Part shown: positions 41,303-49,825 of the stretch, one piece after another
How the letters are laid out: the number at the start of each line of letters is the position of its first letter
Numbering within the stretch: the first letter of the stretch is position 1
NCBI RefSeq assembly: GCF_900107975.1
Contig: NZ_FNVF01000001.1
Location: 230,311-294,310 of the forward strand
Direction: 5' to 3'
Length of the DNA: 64,000 bases
Origin: Paenibacillus sp. UNC499MF
GTDB lineage: Bacteria; Bacillota; Bacilli; Paenibacillales; NBRC-103111
Notes under the pieces: generated by a model
The model's input: only the letters and a program-made list of their open reading frames with translations
Told to the model about the DNA's origin: nothing
Databases searched by the model: none
Made by a program: the position numbers and the translations under genes

Positions 41303-43738
41303 ATGAACCGCAAAAAATTGGTGCTTATCGGGAACGGCATGGCAGGAGTGGGTGTGATCGAGCAAATTTTGAAAATCAACACCGGCTTGTTTGATATAAC
41401 GATTGTGGGAAGCGAGCCTCATCCGAACTACAACCGGATTCAGCTCTCTTATGTGCTTGAGGGAAGCAAAACGACGGAAGAAATCGTTCTGAACGACTGG
41501 AACTGGTACCGTGAAAACGGTATTGAGCTTATGACGGGGACAACGGCTACCGCGCTGGATACGGCGGCCAAAACGGTTACGACGGACCGCGGGGATGTCC
41601 TTCCTTATGACGTCCTGATTTTGGCGACGGGCTCGAAGCCTTTCATTCTGCCGGTTCCGGGCGCGGATAAGGAGGGGGTCGTCGGTTTCCGGGACATTGC
41701 CGATTGTGAAGCGATGACGGAGGCGGCCCGGATTTTTAAAAAGGCGGCTGTTATCGGCGGCGGTCTCCTCGGTCTCGAAGCGGCCAAGGGTCTTTCGAAG
41801 CTGGGTATGGAAGTAACGGTGGTTCATCTGATGGAAGATCTGATGGAACGCCAGCTGGACCCGGCGGCTTCGGGAATGCTGCGGGCGGAGCTGGAGCGTC
41901 AGGGACTGCGTTTTGCGATGGGAAAACAGACGAAGGAGCTCACCGGAGGCGTGCGCGTCGAAGGACTGGCGTTTACGGACGGAACGATGCTGGAAACGGA
42001 CTTTGTCGTCATGGCGGCGGGAATCAAGCCGAACAGCGCTCTGGGCGCGGCCGGAGGCCTGGAGGTCAACCGCGGAATCGTCGTGGACGATTTCATGCGG
42101 ACCTCGGCGCCGGACGTTTATGCCGTCGGCGAATGCTGCGAGCACCGCGGTGTATGCTACGGGCTTGTCGCTCCGCTCTTTGAGCAGGGCAGCGTGCTCG
42201 CCAAGCATTTGTGCGGGGGGCAGACGGCTCCTTACGAGGGCACGGTGCTGGCTACCAAGCTGAAAATATCGGGCGTGGACGTATTCTCGGCCGGCGAGTT
42301 TCTGGATCGTCCGGATCTTACGATCGTCAAAATGCAGGATGACTGGAGAGGCGTGTACAAGAAGGTGCTCGTCCGCGGCAGCCGGATCGTCGGGGGCGTG
42401 CTGTTCGGCGATGTCAGCCAGGCGACCCAGCTTCAGCAGTGGATACGAAGCGGCCGCGAAATGACCGAAGACGTGCACGCCGCTCTGATGGGAACTCCTG
42501 CGGGAGAGGAAAGCGGCGGAGGAGCGGAGCTTCTTGCCGACGAGGATATCGTCTGCGGCTGCAACGGGGTGACGAAAGGCACCATCGTGGAGGCCGTCCG
42601 CACGCAGGGGCTCAAAACGGTCGACGAAGTGAAGGCCTGCACCGGAGCCTGCCGCTCGTGCGGAGGCTGCAAGCCGCTTGTCGAGCAGATTTTGGCGGGC
42701 GTGCTGGGGGACGGCTACGAAGCGGGCCCGGCGGCCCACGGCATCTGCGGCTGTACGCAGCTCGGCCGGGACGAAATCGTGGCGGCGATGCGCGAGCGCA
42801 AGCTGACGACGATCCGCGAGACCATGACGGCTCTGAATTGGAACAATCCCGAAGGCTGCTCGAAGTGCCGTCCCGCGCTTAACTATTACTTGACGATGCT
42901 GTGGCCGGAAACGTATGTGGACGAAAAGGAATCGAGATTCGTCAACGAGCGCCTGCATGCGAACATCAACAAGGACGGCACATATACGGTCGTCCCGCGC
43001 ATGTACGGCGGCGTAAGCTCGGCGGAAGAACTGAAGCGGATCGGCGACGTGGCGGTGAAATACAACGTCCGCGCCGTCAAAATGACGGGAGGCCAGCGGA
43101 TCGACCTGATGGGCGTGCGCAAGGAAGATCTTCCGAAAGTCTGGGAAGAACTCGGAATGCCTTCGGGCTACGCGTATGCCAAAGCGCTGCGCACGGTCAA
43201 GACGTGCGTGGGTTCGACCTTCTGCCGGTTCGGCACCCAAGATTCGATGGGGATGGGACAGCAGCTGGAGAAAAAATTCGAAAGAATCGACATGCCCGCC
43301 AAGTTTAAAATGGCCGTAAACGGCTGCCCGCGCAACTGTGCGGAATCGTGCACCAAGGATGTCGGCATCGTCGGCAATGACGGCGGCTGGGAGATTTACA
43401 TCGGCGGCAATGGGGGCATTAAACCGCGGCTTGCCGATCTTGCGGTGAAAGTGAAAACGGATGAGGAGCTTCTGGAAATTACCTCGTCGCTGATCCAGTT
43501 TTACCGGGAAACCGCCAATTACCTGGAAAGAACGTCGGATTGGGTGGAGCGGCTGGGCCTGGCTCATATCCAGCACCATGCGATCACGGATGAAGCGAAC
43601 CGGCGGGAACTGGTAAACCGTATGGAGATAGCCCTGACCCGTGCGCATGATCCTTGGCAAAAAGTGATCGGCGATCGCCAGCTCCGTCAGGAACTGTACG
43701 AAGGCGTCAACGTGCCGGTAGGACCGCCTGCGGAATAA
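41303..43738 (+). CDS. nirB: NADH-dependent assimilatory-type nitrite reductase, large subunit
   Basis: NirB (811 residues) reduces nitrite to ammonium with NADH in the cytoplasm. An N-terminal FAD/NAD oxidoreductase domain (VLIGNGMAG; VIGGGLLGLEAA) is followed by two BFD-like iron-sulfur modules (CGCNGVTKG... CTGACRSCGGCKP, and GICGCTQLG... CSKCRPA), then the sulfite/nitrite reductase domain. The siroheme-[4Fe-4S] cysteines are Cys635, Cys641 (TCVGSTFC) and Cys675, Cys679 (GCPRNCAESC). AGGGGG lies before the ATG. First gene of nirB-nirD-nirC; the Fnr box implies oxygen-limited expression for nitrite detoxification and electron disposal. Confidence 0.96.
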   Translation: MNRKKLVLIGNGMAGVGVIEQILKINTGLFDITIVGSEPHPNYNRIQLSYVLEGSKTTEEIVLNDWNWYRENGIELMTGTTATALDTAAKTVTTDRGDVLPYDVLILATGSKPFILPVPGADKEGVVGFRDIADCEAMTEAARIFKKAAVIGGGLLGLEAAKGLSKLGMEVTVVHLMEDLMERQLDPAASGMLRAELERQGLRFAMGKQTKELTGGVRVEGLAFTDGTMLETDFVVMAAGIKPNSALGAAGGLEVNRGIVVDDFMRTSAPDVYAVGECCEHRGVCYGLVAPLFEQGSVLAKHLCGGQTAPYEGTVLATKLKISGVDVFSAGEFLDRPDLTIVKMQDDWRGVYKKVLVRGSRIVGGVLFGDVSQATQLQQWIRSGREMTEDVHAALMGTPAGEESGGGAELLADEDIVCGCNGVTKGTIVEAVRTQGLKTVDEVKACTGACRSCGGCKPLVEQILAGVLGDGYEAGPAAHGICGCTQLGRDEIVAAMRERKLTTIRETMTALNWNNPEGCSKCRPALNYYLTMLWPETYVDEKESRFVNERLHANINKDGTYTVVPRMYGGVSSAEELKRIGDVAVKYNVRAVKMTGGQRIDLMGVRKEDLPKVWEELGMPSGYAYAKALRTVKTCVGSTFCRFGTQDSMGMGQQLEKKFERIDMPAKFKMAVNGCPRNCAESCTKDVGIVGNDGGWEIYIGGNGGIKPRLADLAVKVKTDEELLEITSSLIQFYRETANYLERTSDWVERLGLAHIQHHAITDEANRRELVNRMEIALTRAHDPWQKVIGDRQLRQELYEGVNVPVGPPAE

Positions 43739-43791
43739 AGCGAATCTGACATTCAGGGGCTGCCCGGCAGCCCCAAAAGGAGGAATAATCG

Positions 43792-44130
43792 ATGACCCGA
43801 CAGCTTCAGGAAAAACCGGAAACCTACGTTTGCATCGGACGGCAAGGAGATTTTCCGGCCAGGCTCGGCAAGACCGTTTTTGTGGGAGAAGAAGAAATAG
43901 CGGTGTTTCACTTGACGGACGGCCGCCTCTTCGCGCTTCAGAACCGGAGCCCTCACCGCAAGGGTGGCCCTCTCTGCGAAGGGATGGTATCGGGGGACCT
44001 GCTGTACGATCCTCTGTATGACTGGAAAATCAACCTGCTGGACGGTAAAGTGCAGGCGCCCGATACGGGACAGGTGAAAACCTATCCGGTGAAGATTGAA
44101 GGGGAGCATGTCTGGATCGGGCTGAACTAG
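43792..44130 (+). CDS. nirD: Nitrite reductase small subunit NirD
   Basis: NirD (112 residues) is the Rieske-fold small subunit that associates with NirB. The core runs from VFHLTDGRLFALQNRSPHRKG to LCEGMVSGDLLYDPLYDWKI. The two Cys and two His iron-sulfur ligands of true Rieske proteins are not conserved, which is normal for NirD and not a defect. AAAAGGAGGAATA precedes the ATG, 53 bases after nirB. Confidence 0.93.
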   Translation: MTRQLQEKPETYVCIGRQGDFPARLGKTVFVGEEEIAVFHLTDGRLFALQNRSPHRKGGPLCEGMVSGDLLYDPLYDWKINLLDGKVQAPDTGQVKTYPVKIEGEHVWIGLN

Positions 44131-44234
44131 CCTTTTCCGGCCCTCGCCCCGCAGGCTATTCCGCACAGCACGCTTAACCGGAATATTCACTGTCCGGCTC
44201 AACCCGTTTTCAACCCGCGAGGAGATGACGCATA

Positions 44235-45023
44235 ATGTTTACTGAAACCGTGGAAAAAATGGCTGCCGCGGCCCTGCAGAAAAAGAATTTTCTCTCCGAC
44301 AGCCTTATCCGCTACCTGACGGCGGCCGGTCTGGCCGGTGCTTACGTAGGACTCGGCATCGTCCTTATCTTTTCCGTAGGAGCGCCGTTATTCGCCGCAA
44401 AGTCGCCCGTCACGACGACGGTTATGGGGCTGTCTTTCGGAGTCGCGCTCACGCTGGTCATTTTTGCCGGCTCGGAGCTTTTTACGGGAAACAACATGTA
44501 TTTCACCATCGGAACCCTTTCGCGCAAAGTCACCTGGAAGGATACGCTCGTCAACTGGTTCTGGTGCTACCTGGGAAACCTGGCGGGAGCGATGGTCCTT
44601 GTGCTGCTGGTCGCCGGTGCCGGAGTGTTCGCCAATATTAAACCGGACCATTTGTTAATGACCATTGCCGCCAAAAAAATGGCCATGGACCCCGTGCAGC
44701 TGTTTTTCCGGGGAATTCTTTGTAACTGGTTCGTCTGTCTGGCGATCTGGACATCGATGAGAGCCAAGGAGGACACGGCGAAGCTCATCCTTATCTTCTG
44801 GATGCTGTACGGCTTTATCGCGTCGGGGTATGAGCACAGCGTGGCGAACATGACCGTGCTGGGGCTGGCGCTGGTCCTTCCGCATCCCGAAACGGTAACG
44901 CTGGCCGGCTGGTTCCACAACATGATTCCGGTGACGCTCGGAAACATTGTCGGCGGCGCCGTGTTTGTCGGGCTGCTGTATTACTTCATCTCGCCCGTGA
45001 AACGGTTAAGCGGACGGCTTTAA
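44235..45023 (+). CDS. nirC: Formate/nitrite transporter family protein (NirC-like)
   Basis: A 262-residue channel-type transporter of the FNT family with six hydrophobic segments. Family signatures are AGLAGAYVGLGIVLIF, the GSELFTGNNM loop and the central histidine in SGYEHSVANM. Its position after nirB-nirD makes nitrite the likely substrate, although adjacent genes for formate metabolism (pflBA) lie nearby and FNT proteins can carry formate too. GAGGAGATGACG precedes the ATG. Nothing like cysG or a nitrate reductase is present in the window. Confidence 0.88.
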   Translation: MFTETVEKMAAAALQKKNFLSDSLIRYLTAAGLAGAYVGLGIVLIFSVGAPLFAAKSPVTTTVMGLSFGVALTLVIFAGSELFTGNNMYFTIGTLSRKVTWKDTLVNWFWCYLGNLAGAMVLVLLVAGAGVFANIKPDHLLMTIAAKKMAMDPVQLFFRGILCNWFVCLAIWTSMRAKEDTAKLILIFWMLYGFIASGYEHSVANMTVLGLALVLPHPETVTLAGWFHNMIPVTLGNIVGGAVFVGLLYYFISPVKRLSGRL

Positions 45024-45060
45024 ACATACGCAGGCGCCAGGCCGCAGCCACCAAACGAAG

Positions 45061-45094
45061 AACCTCCCTGAGTTCGAACTCAGGGAGGTTTTTT
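45061..45094 (+). terminator. Terminator of the nir operon
   Basis: A perfect 14 bp stem (45061-45074 with 45077-45090) with T6. Confidence 0.95.
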
Positions 45095-45296
45095 ACGGCG
45101 TTCCGCCGGGGCCGGGTGAGGGAGCAGGTGCTTCGCGGCATCTCTCTCGGGGACCCGTTACGGCACCCGTTACGGGAATTCCGCGCTTGCCGCCATGAGC
45201 CTGCGCCATGCTTTACGGAACCGTCTCCGGGCCGGGAATCGGACGCCGCAGTATTTCCGTACTTTCCGCACGGTGAGTCGCCGTATCCGTCACATA

Positions 45297-45327
45297 CAAA
45301 AAAAGCGTGCCGGGTTACATCCGGCAC
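45297..45327 (-). terminator. Terminator of fnr
   Basis: GTGCCGG (45307-45313) with CCGGCAC (45321-45327); on the minus strand GC and seven T follow. The fnr stop codon lies in the loop. Confidence 0.9.
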
Positions 45328-46040
45328 ACTTCTATGGGGCAGTTTTCACAGTGGCAAATGCCCTTTAAATAATTCAGATCACGGATCACGATATAGCCGT
45401 TATCCATTTCAATCGCTTGAGCTTTGCGCAGATCGCTGAACATCCGGTTCACGCTTTCGCGGGTCGAGCCGATCATATCCGACAGCTCGGAGTGGGTGAG
45501 CTTCTTCGTAATGCGGATCGTTCCGTCCGCTTCGGGACGGCCGTACGTGTTCGACAGGCGGATGATGGTGGAGCACAAGGCCCCGGGTTTGCCGTACAGC
45601 ATCATATCGCGGTATTTCGTCTGCGTCATCCGGTGGCTGAGCCCCATCCAGCGCATAAATTCCAGGGCGAACTCGCCGCTCTGCCAGATCAGCATTTCCA
45701 CGTCTTTCTTATGGGCCACGCCGATCGTGGTTTCTTCCAGCACTTCCGCGCTGTACCAATGCTTCGTGTCGTCGTAGGGATCGATCATTCCGATGAGATC
45801 GCCCTGCTGATATAAGTAAAGCACGAGATCCTTGCCTTCGTCCGTAGACTTCGTAGCGCGTACCCGGCCGTTTTTTATGAAATAAAGCTTGTCAGCCGTA
45901 TCGCCTTCCCAAAACAAATAGGCGCCGGGTTGGAGCTTCTGCTCATGCATAATATCCGTCAACTTCTGCAGGTTTTCCGTCTTAAAGGCAGCGGTGTTGC
46001 GGGGATTCGTATAGTAAACGGGATTTGTGCCGGTGTTCAT
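45315..46040 (-). CDS. fnr: Anaerobic regulator Fnr (Bacillus type)
   Basis: A Crp/Fnr-family activator of 241 residues. The cyclic-nucleotide-binding-like beta-barrel (about 35-125) and dimer helix lead to a helix-turn-helix LTHSELSDMIGSTRESVNRMF near 180-200. The C-terminus GICHCENCPIEVCRM supplies Cys231-x2-Cys234-x4-Cys239 (plus Cys229), the C-terminal [4Fe-4S] arrangement known for Bacillus Fnr and unlike the N-terminal cluster of E. coli FNR. It should sense oxygen and activate nir and adhE-pfl. Start at 46040 follows GAGGAGGG. Two Fnr-like boxes in its own promoter suggest autoregulation. Confidence 0.93.
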   Translation of the reverse strand: MNTGTNPVYYTNPRNTAAFKTENLQKLTDIMHEQKLQPGAYLFWEGDTADKLYFIKNGRVRATKSTDEGKDLVLYLYQQGDLIGMIDPYDDTKHWYSAEVLEETTIGVAHKKDVEMLIWQSGEFALEFMRWMGLSHRMTQTKYRDMMLYGKPGALCSTIIRLSNTYGRPEADGTIRITKKLTHSELSDMIGSTRESVNRMFSDLRKAQAIEMDNGYIVIRDLNYLKGICHCENCPIEVCRM

Positions 46041-46072
46041 GATGGCTTCCCTCCTCTTTGACTTCTGCTTCC

Positions 46073-46078
46073 AGTATA
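46073..46078 (-). promoter_or_regulatory. -10 of fnr
   Basis: TATACT on the minus strand, the same hexamer as in the nir promoter; predicted start near 46066. Confidence 0.65.
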
Positions 46079-46083
46079 CCGGA

Positions 46084-46099
46084 TATGACGTAAATCATA
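46084..46099 (-). promoter_or_regulatory. Promoter-proximal Fnr-like box of fnr
   Basis: TATGA-N6-TCATA, part of the perfect palindrome ATATGA-N6-TCATAT (46083-46100). It is centred about -25.5, over the -35 to -10 spacer, where binding would block RNA polymerase. Confidence 0.6.
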
Positions 46100-46115
46100 T
46101 ATGATAAAAATCACA
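46100..46115 (-). promoter_or_regulatory. Promoter-distal Fnr box of fnr
   Basis: On the minus strand TGTGA-N6-TCATA (one base from consensus), centred about -41.5 from the predicted start, the class II activation position. It directly abuts the proximal box. Confidence 0.7.
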
Positions 46116-46188
46116 CTTTCCATACAATGTTGTTTACCAAGCCTGTCCGTATTCAACGCAAACCTTCCTTTTACAGGCAAAATAACGC

Positions 46189-46228
46189 AAAAACCGGAGC
46201 CCGCATCCATTAGGCGGCTCCGGTTTTT
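46189..46228 (-). terminator. Terminator of the hemerythrin-like gene (bidirectional)
   Basis: A 13 bp perfect stem (46189-46201 with 46216-46228) flanked by A-runs and T-runs on both sides, lying between the hemerythrin-like gene and the fnr promoter. Confidence 0.9.
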
Positions 46229-46328
46229 ATAAGGGTGTAGAGAGGCGGTTCCATTTTCGGCTCGTTTGCACGAAACCCCGCGTTCCGGTTCGCTTTACGA
46301 CCGGTTCGGCTATGCCGCGATCCCTTTT

Positions 46329-46856
46329 CTACGAATAAAACTGCTCGATATCGGTCAGCATCTGCTCCGCAAGGGGGAATACCCATTCTTTTTCTTTACG
46401 CATATGCTCAAGAAGAATGAAGCACGACTGGAGCACGTGGGATACCGAGCGCTTGGCGCACAGGGGATCGAGGGTCTGGCTGTCTTCTTTGAATGCCTGG
46501 AAGAACAGGCGTAGATTATGCACGGCCATGTTGTATTCCTGCTTCATAACGGCGGTAGGGCCCATTTTGTCGCCCGTATACAAATCCACGATGGGGAAAA
46601 GCGTTTCCTGCTCATCCTGTTGGTACTGCTGGAAAAACTTCAAGAACCGTTCGGCGCGTATCTTCAGCTGATTTAAATCGGCTTTGAGCGTATCCCGGCT
46701 TCCGGCGGCTCCGATTCCGCGTGCGAGCATTTGCAGCTCCAGCAGATCGGCCTCCAGAAATTCATGCTGCTGCTTCAAATAATATAGGGCATCGGACAAC
46801 TGGCTGCCTGGGTCCATAGCGGCATACGGCAGACGTTCCACGGTCATTGTGCTCAT
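46329..46856 (-). CDS. Hemerythrin HHE-domain protein
   Basis: A 175-residue all-helical protein with the di-iron pattern of hemerythrin-like HHE domains: QQHEFLEADL, QQDEQETLFPIVD, and LLEHMRKEKEWVFPLAEQ. Such proteins bind oxygen or nitric oxide or help repair iron-sulfur clusters, which fits a place between fnr and adhE. An ATG at 46862 is in frame but only two bases from GGAGG; the ATG at 46856 has ideal spacing. It is divergent from adhE, and a TATGGT (46919-46924, minus strand) puts the shared Fnr box at about -41.5 for this gene too. Confidence 0.8.
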   Translation of the reverse strand: MSTMTVERLPYAAMDPGSQLSDALYYLKQQHEFLEADLLELQMLARGIGAAGSRDTLKADLNQLKIRAERFLKFFQQYQQDEQETLFPIVDLYTGDKMGPTAVMKQEYNMAVHNLRLFFQAFKEDSQTLDPLCAKRSVSHVLQSCFILLEHMRKEKEWVFPLAEQMLTDIEQFYS

Positions 46857-46945
46857 CGTCATTTCCTCCTGTCGGGTCCTGCGGATGATGGTAAAGCGCG
46901 CGCGTGTTTCCTGTCTTCACCATAAGGCGCGGCAGCTTTTTTGTC

Positions 46946-46961
46946 TGTGAGAAATGTCATA
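46946..46961 (+). promoter_or_regulatory. Fnr box of adhE
   Basis: TGTGA-N6-TCATA, one base from consensus. With the TATAAT at 46983-46988 and a start near 46995 it is centred at -41.5. It lies between adhE and the divergent hemerythrin-like gene and may serve both. Confidence 0.75.
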
Positions 46962-46977
46962 GTGAAAAAATTCACAA
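46960..46977 (+). promoter_or_regulatory. Predicted Rex operator of adhE
   Basis: TAGTGAA-N4-TTCACAA differs from the Rex consensus TTGTGAA-N4-TTCACAA at one position. It is centred at about -26.5, over the promoter spacer, a repressing position. Rex releases DNA when NADH rises, and adhE is a classical Rex target in Firmicutes. Confidence 0.7.
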
Positions 46978-46982
46978 ACTCC

Positions 46983-46988
46983 TATAAT
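46983..46988 (+). promoter_or_regulatory. -10 of adhE
   Basis: Perfect TATAAT, 38 bases before the adhE ATG, behind the Fnr and Rex-type sites. Confidence 0.8.
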
Positions 46989-47020
46989 GAGGGTGTAGAT
47001 AGAACAGAGGAGGCGGAGAG

Positions 47021-49627
47021 ATGGCTGTACAGGAAAAGGAGTCTTTGAAACCCGGCGGGGCGGCCAAAGAACAGGTGGACCGGCTGGTGCAGAAAGCAAA
47101 AAAAGCGCAGGCCGCTTTTGAAGGGCTGGATCAGGCCCGGATCGACCGGATCGTGCAGGAAATGGCGCTGGCCGGGGTAGACCGGCATATGTATCTCGCC
47201 AAGCTTGCGGTGGAAGAAACGGGCCGGGGCGTGTATGAAGACAAGATCATCAAGAACTTGTTCGCGACGGAGTATATTCATAACTCCGTGAAGTACGACA
47301 AAACGGTCGGCGTGATCGACGAAGACGCGACGACCGGACTCACCTCCATCGCCGAACCGGTGGGAATTATCGCGGGGGTCACCCCGGTCACGAATCCGAC
47401 CTCGACGACGATGTTTAAGGCGCTGATCGCAATAAAGACGCGGAACCCGATTATTTTCGCCTTTCACCCGTCCGCGCAGAAATGCAGCTCCGAAGCGGCC
47501 CGCGTTCTGTATGAAGCGGCCGTCAGCCACGGGGCACCGCAGGATTGCATCCAGTGGGTCGAGAAGCCTTCCATGGAAGCGACGCACGAGCTGATGCACC
47601 ACGAGGGAGTGGCCCTGATTCTCGCTACCGGCGGCTCCGGGATGGTCAAATCCGCCTACAGCGCCGGCAAACCGGCGCTCGGCGTCGGCCCGGGCAACGT
47701 GCCGTGCTTTATCGAGAAAACTGCGGACCTGCGCCAGGCGGTCACGGATCTGATTCTCTCGAAGACGTTTGACAACGGCATGATCTGCGCATCCGAACAG
47801 GCCGTTATTCTGGACGAGGCGATCGCGGCAGAAGCCAAAGCGATGCTGAAGGCGCAGGGCTGTCACTTCCTGAGCGCCAAGGAAACGAAGAAGCTGTCCC
47901 AGTTCGGCATGAACGCCGGATGCGCCGTGAACGCGGCGATCGTGGGCCAGCCGGCGGTACGGATCGCCGAAATGGCGGGCTTCGAGGTTCCCGCCGGGAC
48001 GAAAATCCTGATCGCCGAGCTCGACGGCGTCGGTGCGGCCTACCCGCTGTCCGCCGAGAAGCTGAGCCCCGTGCTGGCCTGCTACACGGTTGCCACGGCT
48101 CAGGCGGGTATTGCCCGGGCGGCGGAGATTGCCGCATTCGGCGGGCTCGGCCACACCTCGGTCATTCATTCCAATGACGACGGAGTGATCGCGGCATTCG
48201 CCAAGGAGCTGCCGACCTGCCGCATTATCGTGAACGCGCCTTCGACTCACGGGGCGATCGGGGATATCTACAACGCCAATATCCCCTCGCTGACACTCGG
48301 CTGCGGTTCGTACGGACGCAATTCCACTTCTTCGAACGTAACGGCAGTCAACTTGATCAACGTCAAAAAAGTCGCACACCGGACGGTGAATATGCAGTGG
48401 TTTAAAGTGCCCGAGAAAATTTATTTCGAGAGAAACGCCACCCAGTACCTGGCCAAAATGCCGGACATCACCCGTGTTCTGATCGTGACGGACCCGATGA
48501 TGGTGAAGCTGGGCTACGTGGAACGCGTGGAACATTATTTGCGCCAGCGCAGGATGCCGGTTGCCGTCGAAGTTTTCAGCGATGTCGAGCCGGACCCTTC
48601 GGTCGATACCGTTGAACGCGGTACGGCCATGATGAACGCCTTCCAGCCGGACTGCATCGTGGCACTCGGCGGCGGATCGCCGATGGATGCGGCCAAAGCG
48701 ATGTGGCTGTTCTACGAGTACCCCGATGTCACGTTCCATTCGCTGAAGCAGAAGTTCATGGACATCCGCAAGCGGACGTTCAAGTATCCGAAGCTCGGCA
48801 AGAAGGCGAAGTTCGTTGCCATTCCGACGACTTCGGGAACAGGTTCGGAAGTGACTTCGTTCGCTGTCATCACAGATAAACAGAACGGCCACACGAAATA
48901 CCCGCTCGCCGATTACGAGCTGACGCCGGACGTGGCTATCGTCGATCCCGAATTCGTATATTCGCTTCCGAAAACGGCCGTGGCCGACACAGGTATGGAT
49001 GTGCTCACCCACGCGATCGAAGCGTACGTCTCCGTCATGGCAAACGACTATACGGACGGACTGTGCCTGCAGGCCATCAAGCTCGTCTTCCGCAACCTGG
49101 AGCAGTCCCATGCGACGGGCGACAAGCTGGCGAGGGAGAAAATGCACAACGCGTCCACGATCGCCGGCATGGCCTTTGCGAACGCCTTCCTCGGCATCAA
49201 CCACAGTCTGGCGCACAAGTGGGGCGGTCAGTACGGAACGGCGCACGGACGGACCAACGCGATCCTGATGCCTTACGTCATCCGGTATAACGCGGCGAAG
49301 CCGACGAAATACGCTTCGTTCCCGAAATACTCGCACTACTGCGCCGACGAGCGCTACGCCGAGATCGCCCGGTTCCTGGGGCTTCCGGCCGCAACTACGG
49401 AGGAAGGCGTGAAGAGCCTTATCGACGCCATCCGCGAGCTGAACAAGAAGCTGGGCATTCCCGCTTCGTTCAAGGAACTCGGCTTCGACGCCGGCGACTT
49501 CGAAAGCCGTGTCGACCATTTGGCGGACAAAGCGTTCGAAGACCAGTGCACGACCGCCAATCCGAAAATGCCGCTCGTCAGCGAGCTGGCCGAAGTATAC
49601 CGGGACGCCTTTTACGGCAGAATCTGA
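47021..49627 (+). CDS. adhE: Bifunctional acetaldehyde-CoA/alcohol dehydrogenase AdhE
   Basis: AdhE (868 residues) converts acetyl-CoA through acetaldehyde to ethanol, regenerating two NAD. The N-terminal aldehyde dehydrogenase half has ILATGGSGMVKSAYS and the catalytic Cys256 in FDNGMICASEQ. The C-terminal iron-dependent alcohol dehydrogenase half contains GGGSPMDAAKAMW, TTSGTGSEVTSFAVI, HAIEAYVS and GINHSLAHKWGGQYGTAHG. GAGGAGGCGGAG lies before the ATG. It leads the adhE-pflB-pflA mixed-acid fermentation cluster and sits behind Fnr and Rex sites. Confidence 0.97.
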   Translation: MAVQEKESLKPGGAAKEQVDRLVQKAKKAQAAFEGLDQARIDRIVQEMALAGVDRHMYLAKLAVEETGRGVYEDKIIKNLFATEYIHNSVKYDKTVGVIDEDATTGLTSIAEPVGIIAGVTPVTNPTSTTMFKALIAIKTRNPIIFAFHPSAQKCSSEAARVLYEAAVSHGAPQDCIQWVEKPSMEATHELMHHEGVALILATGGSGMVKSAYSAGKPALGVGPGNVPCFIEKTADLRQAVTDLILSKTFDNGMICASEQAVILDEAIAAEAKAMLKAQGCHFLSAKETKKLSQFGMNAGCAVNAAIVGQPAVRIAEMAGFEVPAGTKILIAELDGVGAAYPLSAEKLSPVLACYTVATAQAGIARAAEIAAFGGLGHTSVIHSNDDGVIAAFAKELPTCRIIVNAPSTHGAIGDIYNANIPSLTLGCGSYGRNSTSSNVTAVNLINVKKVAHRTVNMQWFKVPEKIYFERNATQYLAKMPDITRVLIVTDPMMVKLGYVERVEHYLRQRRMPVAVEVFSDVEPDPSVDTVERGTAMMNAFQPDCIVALGGGSPMDAAKAMWLFYEYPDVTFHSLKQKFMDIRKRTFKYPKLGKKAKFVAIPTTSGTGSEVTSFAVITDKQNGHTKYPLADYELTPDVAIVDPEFVYSLPKTAVADTGMDVLTHAIEAYVSVMANDYTDGLCLQAIKLVFRNLEQSHATGDKLAREKMHNASTIAGMAFANAFLGINHSLAHKWGGQYGTAHGRTNAILMPYVIRYNAAKPTKYASFPKYSHYCADERYAEIARFLGLPAATTEEGVKSLIDAIRELNKKLGIPASFKELGFDAGDFESRVDHLADKAFEDQCTTANPKMPLVSELAEVYRDAFYGRI

Positions 49628-49777
49628 GCGGGCGGACCGGGTATGACCGGTTGGCTGAATAAGCGGGAACAGAGCCGCAGCCGCAGCAGCCGGTAAGGTA
49701 AGAAGACGGATATAAAGACAGCAGTAACGACGGGCGCGGGCGGAAAGGTTTGCGCTGAAACGAAATCAGCTTTGCCG

Positions 49778-49800
49778 GGCGGCCGCTCCGCGGCCCGTCC
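49778..49800 (+). other. Hairpin in the adhE-pflB spacer
   Basis: GGCCGC and GCGGCC, extended by GGGC/GCCC-type pairs, form a strong stem without a T-tail about 15 bases before the pflB ribosome site. The 198-bp spacer shows no promoter or Fnr box, so pflB is probably transcribed from the adhE promoter, with the hairpin possibly stabilising the pflB message. Confidence 0.4.
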
Positions 49801-49825
49801 GTTCATTCCAAGGAGGGAACAAAAG

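Noticed and set aside
41270..43660. 796-codon open frame opposite nirB
   Set aside because: Same reason; the plus strand encodes a complete NirB with all cofactor ligands.
43792..44130. NirD lacks Rieske cluster ligands, which could suggest a broken gene
   Set aside because: Loss of the ligands is normal for NirD small subunits; length and fold motifs are intact.
46982..49519. 845-codon open frame opposite adhE
   Set aside because: An antisense shadow of adhE; composition and lack of start signals argue against a gene.
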